IMG/VR virus record: IMGVR_UViG_3300044630_003661
Span: 1-29,235 of that record
Source of the DNA: a virus
Length of the DNA stretch: 29,235 nucleotides
Reading direction: 5' to 3' (one strand)
Positions 25,064 through 29,235 of this stretch are shown here, piece after piece. The position numbers were made by a program, and so were the translations under genes. Below the pieces are notes generated by a model, which had not been told where the DNA came from, ran no database searches, and saw nothing but the letters and a program-made list of their open reading frames with translations. How positions within the stretch are numbered: the first letter of the stretch is position 1; the number at the start of each line of letters is the position of its first letter.

Positions 25064-26674
25064 ATGCCATCATCAAAAAATTTATCAAACGTAAATATCG
25101 GGACTTCTCCAAATAGCGGAGATGGCGACGTATTACGAGACGCATTCATTAAGATTAATGATAATTTTAATGCATTATATACTGGCGGTCAATATAATGC
25201 TGCAGGAGATGATAGTAAATTACATCCAGGATATTCTTGGTCTGATGATAAAGATACGGGTATGTATCATTTAGGACCAGGTAAAATTGGATTCTCATTA
25301 AACAATAGAGATTCACTTTTATTAGATGAAAATGGTTCTATTAAATGGTTCAATAAAGAATTATCTACACAAGATTATGTTATAGCGCAACTAAATAATT
25401 TTACAGGTGGTATATCTGCTGCAAATATAGTTGTTACTACTGGCTCAGGAAATACTACAGTTACTGTCAATGGTATTCCGGTAGTATCAACTCTACCTAC
25501 CGCAGGAAATTATCAAGGAAGAATAGTATTTTATTTAGGAGATATTTGGACATATTCAAGTTATCCTATAGGGAATGGAGCAGGATTATCTGCAAATCCT
25601 AGCATTGCAAGACTTGCAGGATCCGATTCAAGATGGGTTAGATTTAGAGGTGACCAAGCTGTCACAATTGGTTTAGTTAGACCAGAAATTGCTGCCGAAG
25701 GAACAACGTTTTATGAAACAGCAAATGCTGTTATATACATGTATTTGTCTGGACAATGGAGAACATTATCTAGTTTAATTACATCAAATGCACCAGCAGG
25801 ATTAGACGTGTTGCTTTCATTGCCCGCAACAGGAGACCCTAGTAATTATACGGGTAGAACTGTTGTTGTAGGATCTAATTCTTATATTTTTGTAGGCGGC
25901 GTTTGGGATAACTTATCAAATTATATTAGCGGTAGCAGCGGCACAGGAAGCGGAATATTATCTAGTTCTACGTTGCCTTTGTCTGCAAATGTTGGTGAAC
26001 TGTATAGAAAAACTGGGACAGATGCCGGTCTTTATATCTATGATGGCGGATGGAAAACAATTCCTCAATATGCAGGTAACACTGGAACTGCTAGAATAAA
26101 TACAGTTTCTTCTTTGCCTACAGACGTAACATATTATAATGGTGGCGATTTAATTATTACAGGTAATGTAACTTATATTTTAAAACCTGATAAATCGCAA
26201 TGGCAGATTTTTTCACCTGGTGCGAATACCACAGCAACAAGCATATTATTAAATGCAGGACAGGTGGGAACTAATGAATTGGCAAATGCGTCAATAACAC
26301 TAAATAAATTAATAGCCAATACTATTATTGGAACGGTGTTAGTGAGTAATACTATTAATACCAGAGAGTTAGCGGCTAGTTCTGTAACCGATATAAAAAT
26401 TGCAGCAAATAGTATCACATCTTCAAAAATTCAAGCAGGTGTTATTACTTCTAGAGAAATTGCAGCAAACTCTATACCAGGTAATCGAATACAAGCGGGA
26501 TCTATAACTTCAAGAGAATTAGCAGCGTCTTCTATAGATGCAAGTGCAATAATTGCAGGTTCTCTTTCAGAAATATCACAAAACGCAGGAACAATCACAG
26601 CCGGTGTATTAAGATCAACTGATGGTAAAATGATTATAGATTTAAACAGTAAATTTTTAAGAATTGAATTGTAA
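25064..26674 (+). CDS. Tail fibre-like protein with helical AGSITSREL repeats
   Basis: 536 residues. The N-terminus VNIGTSPNSGDGDVLRDAFIKINDNFNALY is a common attachment-type start of fibre-like proteins in marine T4-like phages. The middle holds several similar short units centred on a YxGRxVVVGSNSYIFVGGVW-type strand pair (about 135-185, 215-290, 300-390). About 399-520 is a run of roughly 15-residue repeats (IQAGVITSREIAANSI, IQAGSITSRELAASSI) typical of trimeric fibre shafts. The end (GVLRSTDGKMIIDLN) resembles fibre ends near host-specificity proteins. The repeat part probably trimerises. The three following genes probably encode its tip or associated proteins. Host-recognition role is inferred. 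Confidence 0.72.
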   Translation: MPSSKNLSNVNIGTSPNSGDGDVLRDAFIKINDNFNALYTGGQYNAAGDDSKLHPGYSWSDDKDTGMYHLGPGKIGFSLNNRDSLLLDENGSIKWFNKELSTQDYVIAQLNNFTGGISAANIVVTTGSGNTTVTVNGIPVVSTLPTAGNYQGRIVFYLGDIWTYSSYPIGNGAGLSANPSIARLAGSDSRWVRFRGDQAVTIGLVRPEIAAEGTTFYETANAVIYMYLSGQWRTLSSLITSNAPAGLDVLLSLPATGDPSNYTGRTVVVGSNSYIFVGGVWDNLSNYISGSSGTGSGILSSSTLPLSANVGELYRKTGTDAGLYIYDGGWKTIPQYAGNTGTARINTVSSLPTDVTYYNGGDLIITGNVTYILKPDKSQWQIFSPGANTTATSILLNAGQVGTNELANASITLNKLIANTIIGTVLVSNTINTRELAASSVTDIKIAANSITSSKIQAGVITSREIAANSIPGNRIQAGSITSRELAASSIDASAIIAGSLSEISQNAGTITAGVLRSTDGKMIIDLNSKFLRIEL

Positions 26675-27151
26675 ATGACCAACGTTTTATGGGCAGGTAA
26701 TATTGCGGGTGCACCTGTAGTATCAATTTTCAATAATCCCTCAGAAAATGAGGGCAATAATTATCCTGTCTATAATAGATTCGACTCTATTGATAGAATT
26801 TATTTAGACACAAGATTTGATTATTTTGATGTTAAATGGTCTTTAGATTTCTCATATAAATTTGCAAGTATAAACGCAGGGTCTTTGGGGCAAACAATAA
26901 CTACTGTAGCATACCATAATTTTTCATATCCTCCTGCTGCAATATTAATAGATACGGATACTAGAGAAATAGTATCGAATAATAATTTTATTCAAATTGT
27001 AAATTATAAATCTTATAGAACAGTATCGTTTTTAATAGACTCTACAAAATTTTACATTAAGGAAAATTATGACAATAAGACTGATGCCCTACCATCGTTA
27101 ACCAGAAGATATACAATTTTAGCATTTAGTCAAACTGCACAGGTACCATAA
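26675..27151 (+). CDS. Probable fibre-associated protein, unknown
   Basis: 158 residues, starting directly at the previous stop (TAAATG). Predicted beta-rich with many aromatic residues (RIYLDTRFDYFDVKWSLDFSY, YHNFSYPPAAILIDTD, YKSYRTVSFLIDSTKFYI), resembling small virion beta-sandwich proteins. I do not recognise a family. Its place between the repeat fibre and the next genes, and 1-nt overlap with the next start, suggests a fibre tip, adaptor or chaperone. No signal peptide or membrane segment is seen. Confidence 0.6.
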   Translation: MTNVLWAGNIAGAPVVSIFNNPSENEGNNYPVYNRFDSIDRIYLDTRFDYFDVKWSLDFSYKFASINAGSLGQTITTVAYHNFSYPPAAILIDTDTREIVSNNNFIQIVNYKSYRTVSFLIDSTKFYIKENYDNKTDALPSLTRRYTILAFSQTAQVP

Positions 27152-28296
27152 TGGCCAACGTCTATTTATTAAATTTATCTCAAAACAGGGTGACGTTTGG
27201 CAATGTATTTGATTCTTCGAAAACTTATATTGTAAAAGATACACTGCAACCTGAAATAGGAAACTTTGCTTTCACTAAAGTTTTAAATTCCCCTACATTA
27301 AGAATATATCAAGAAACAGAACAAGGTATTTTATATAATACTTTTACAGATATTAGTAAAAGACAAGCACTTGGTTCAAGTGCACCAAAGTCTGGCCCTT
27401 ATATAGAAAATTATTCTGTAAATGGAGAAATTAAAACTAGCGATTTTATTAATATATTATTGATAGATAAACCACCTGTGAGAACTGGATTCTTTAAATT
27501 TACAATAAATGGTTTTTCTTTTCCAGGAATTATAAAACAATTAACAACATATCCTCATTATGATTGGGAAAAAACTACAGGAGCATATTCATATGTTTTA
27601 AAATCTGATTCAATTGGGTATGGTATAGAAATTAGTAAGAATGTATTATACACTGCAACAGATAATTTAGATGGTACTTATACATATACCCCCACTCCGC
27701 TAAATCTTTATCTTAGAAGTTTAACGGGAAATGAGATTATAACATCTGTAGCAACAACAGATGATCCAAATACGTATTTTCAAAGTATACCGGGAGCAAA
27801 TACAAAAATATCAGGTTCTTTTCCTGAAAGTATTTTTTATATTTCTCCAGAATTTGCTTTAAGATATATAGCAAGCTATATAGATTTAATAACAACCTTC
27901 GGGGCAGATTATGTAAAGGGCCAAGAGCATTATGCTAAATATGGGGCAAGCCAAGGCAGAATTATATCCTTTAATCCTATAGCATATTTGAATAAGTATT
28001 CAGATTTGAGAACAATATACGGGTATGATACTTATAATGCCACAATACATTACATAACTACGGGATATTTTGAAGGCAGAAGTTTAGACGAATCTAGTAA
28101 TTATAATCCTTTAACCGGAGGATTATATGATGGTAGATTTACTTCTTCATTAACATCTAATACTATTATATGGCCAGTAGGATCTACGATAAAAACTAAA
28201 GGAAAAAGTTTGACATACAAATATAATAGTATAGATTATTATATTAATAGTTCAATAGATTTTACTAGTAATATAATTTATTTGAAAGTTCAATAA
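27151..28296 (+). CDS. Fibre-type protein with two HYxxxGxxEGR repeats
   Basis: 381 residues. The first 220 are beta-rich and unassigned. Residues 231-272 and 273-312 are two copies of a short helical unit: FALRYIASYIDLITTFGAD, then EHYAKYGASQGR; and FNPIAYLNKYSDLRTIYG, then IHYITTGYFEGR. Units with Y-L/I-x-x-x-x-D-L, then H-Y, then G-x-x-E/Q-G-R are common in large secreted and surface proteins of aquatic bacteria, so the module may be of bacterial origin. A short beta-rich end follows. Function is unknown; surface contact is a reasonable inference. Starts and stops with 1-nt overlaps. Confidence 0.65.
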   Translation: MANVYLLNLSQNRVTFGNVFDSSKTYIVKDTLQPEIGNFAFTKVLNSPTLRIYQETEQGILYNTFTDISKRQALGSSAPKSGPYIENYSVNGEIKTSDFINILLIDKPPVRTGFFKFTINGFSFPGIIKQLTTYPHYDWEKTTGAYSYVLKSDSIGYGIEISKNVLYTATDNLDGTYTYTPTPLNLYLRSLTGNEIITSVATTDDPNTYFQSIPGANTKISGSFPESIFYISPEFALRYIASYIDLITTFGADYVKGQEHYAKYGASQGRIISFNPIAYLNKYSDLRTIYGYDTYNATIHYITTGYFEGRSLDESSNYNPLTGGLYDGRFTSSLTSNTIIWPVGSTIKTKGKSLTYKYNSIDYYINSSIDFTSNIIYLKVQ

Positions 28297-28787
28297 TGGG
28301 AATATCCTTAAATAAAAATAATGCATTTACCGTCACTGATGCACACGGTAATACTAAATTTTCTTTAGATAAAAGAATGCCCCATATTATACATACATTT
28401 TCTGGCGTAGTAGATATACCAAAAATATATGGTAATGATTTTTCTCTTACCACTATAGATAGAGTGGATACTGTTGTTACGTTATCTAATTCATATATAG
28501 CAACGTCTTTTCAAGATAGTTTTATTTTGCCTTTTTATAAAATTACTGGTGGATTTTCGGACACAGAATCTTACATTGTAAGTGGTACCGGTTCTACTAT
28601 TGTTCGAAAAATATTTCAACCAACTACTAGAGAATTTTTAGGAAGCTCAATAATAGATATTGTTCAAGAAAACGGCGAATTAAAAATTGTATGTAATCAA
28701 CAGTTAGATAGAACTGGATATAGTAATATAGATGGGGATAGTGTAGTTGCCCTATCATACAAAATATACTATGGAAGATTTAACTAA
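28296..28787 (+). CDS. Fibre-associated protein, unknown (FSLDKRMPHI type)
   Basis: 163 residues. It begins with a short leader (AFTVTDAHGNTKFSLDKRMPHIIHTFSGVV). The FSLDKxMPHI element recurs in small proteins beside tail fibre genes of marine phages, but I know of no assigned function. The rest is beta-rich (FILPFYKITGGF, GELKIVCNQQLDRTGY, LSYKIYYGRF). The C-terminal aromatic strand is typical of beta-sandwich virion proteins. It is followed by a late-promoter-like site, so it may end a transcription unit. Confidence 0.6.
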   Translation: MGISLNKNNAFTVTDAHGNTKFSLDKRMPHIIHTFSGVVDIPKIYGNDFSLTTIDRVDTVVTLSNSYIATSFQDSFILPFYKITGGFSDTESYIVSGTGSTIVRKIFQPTTREFLGSSIIDIVQENGELKIVCNQQLDRTGYSNIDGDSVVALSYKIYYGRFN

Positions 28788-28793
28788 TAAATA
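28786..28793 (+). promoter_or_regulatory. Late-promoter-like AATAAATA before collagen-like gene
   Basis: AATAAATA (one mismatch from TATAAATA) begins within the preceding stop codon. A normal start near 28799 would give a leader of about 17 nt with a purine-rich CGGAAATAAA before ATG 28816. It is the most plausible of the three single-mismatch sites. Confidence 0.5.
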
Positions 28794-28815
28794 ACAGATA
28801 ATAATCGGAAATAAA

Positions 28816-29235
<420 letters not shown>

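Noticed and set aside
26095-26102. AATAAATA inside the repeat fibre gene
   Set aside because: Same reason: internal, no gene start nearby.

Overview
This window is a structural-gene segment of an AT-rich, T4-like marine myovirus genome. It carries no host-like genes, tRNAs or integrase. Gene content and order (33-59-32, then a leftward block with 4-54-26-51-29, then a rightward block 48-53-27-5-25-6-7-8 and fibre genes) match the T4-type phages of marine bacteria (cyanophages and pelagiphages) better than T4 itself. The low GC suits a low-GC marine host such as Prochlorococcus or SAR11, but the window does not settle the host.

Layout. (1) 1-2171, + strand: end of the late-transcription coactivator gp33, helicase loader gp59, two small unknown genes, and the ssDNA-binding protein gp32 with a strong terminator at 2201-2226. 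(2) 2237-6606, - strand: transcribed from right to left this reads gp4 head completion, a conserved virion-type protein, a gp54-like tail-tube initiator, gp26, a gp51-like tail-assembly factor, and the gp29-like tape measure. (3) 6607-6650: divergent intergenic region with two perfect T4-type late promoters, one per strand, facing each other. (4) 6651-18797, + strand: the baseplate module gp48, gp53, gp27, gp5, gp25, gp6, two genes that together resemble the end of gp7, and gp8. (5) 18807-29235, + strand: a 1433-residue mosaic virion protein, a second large virion protein, a small coiled-coil protein, and a run of fibre-type proteins ending in a collagen-like gene cut by the window edge.

How the parts work together. 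gp33, gp59 and gp32 belong to late transcription and replication. gp29, gp26/51, gp54 and gp48 set tail length and start the tube. gp27 and gp5 form the central hub and puncturing device. gp53, gp25, gp6, gp7 and gp8 build the baseplate wedges. The last genes probably build the host-contact fibres. Genes are packed with 1-11 nt overlaps or tiny gaps, so expression is probably polycistronic.

Most notable observations. gp26 and the gp51-like frame are joined by what looks like a complete -1 programmed frameshift cassette: an SD-like element, U UUU UUC, and a hairpin after a 7-nt spacer, immediately before the tape measure gene. Others are the face-to-face late promoters; a gp5 spike with a transglycosylase-like middle domain and a C-terminal M15 peptidase domain in place of T4 lysozyme; a gp7 function apparently split in two with Calx-beta-like repeats inserted; and a baseplate-associated giant protein ending in a GC-rich hydrophobic segment plus a short S74 chaperone domain. 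All calls come from reading the sequence and from family knowledge; no database search was run.
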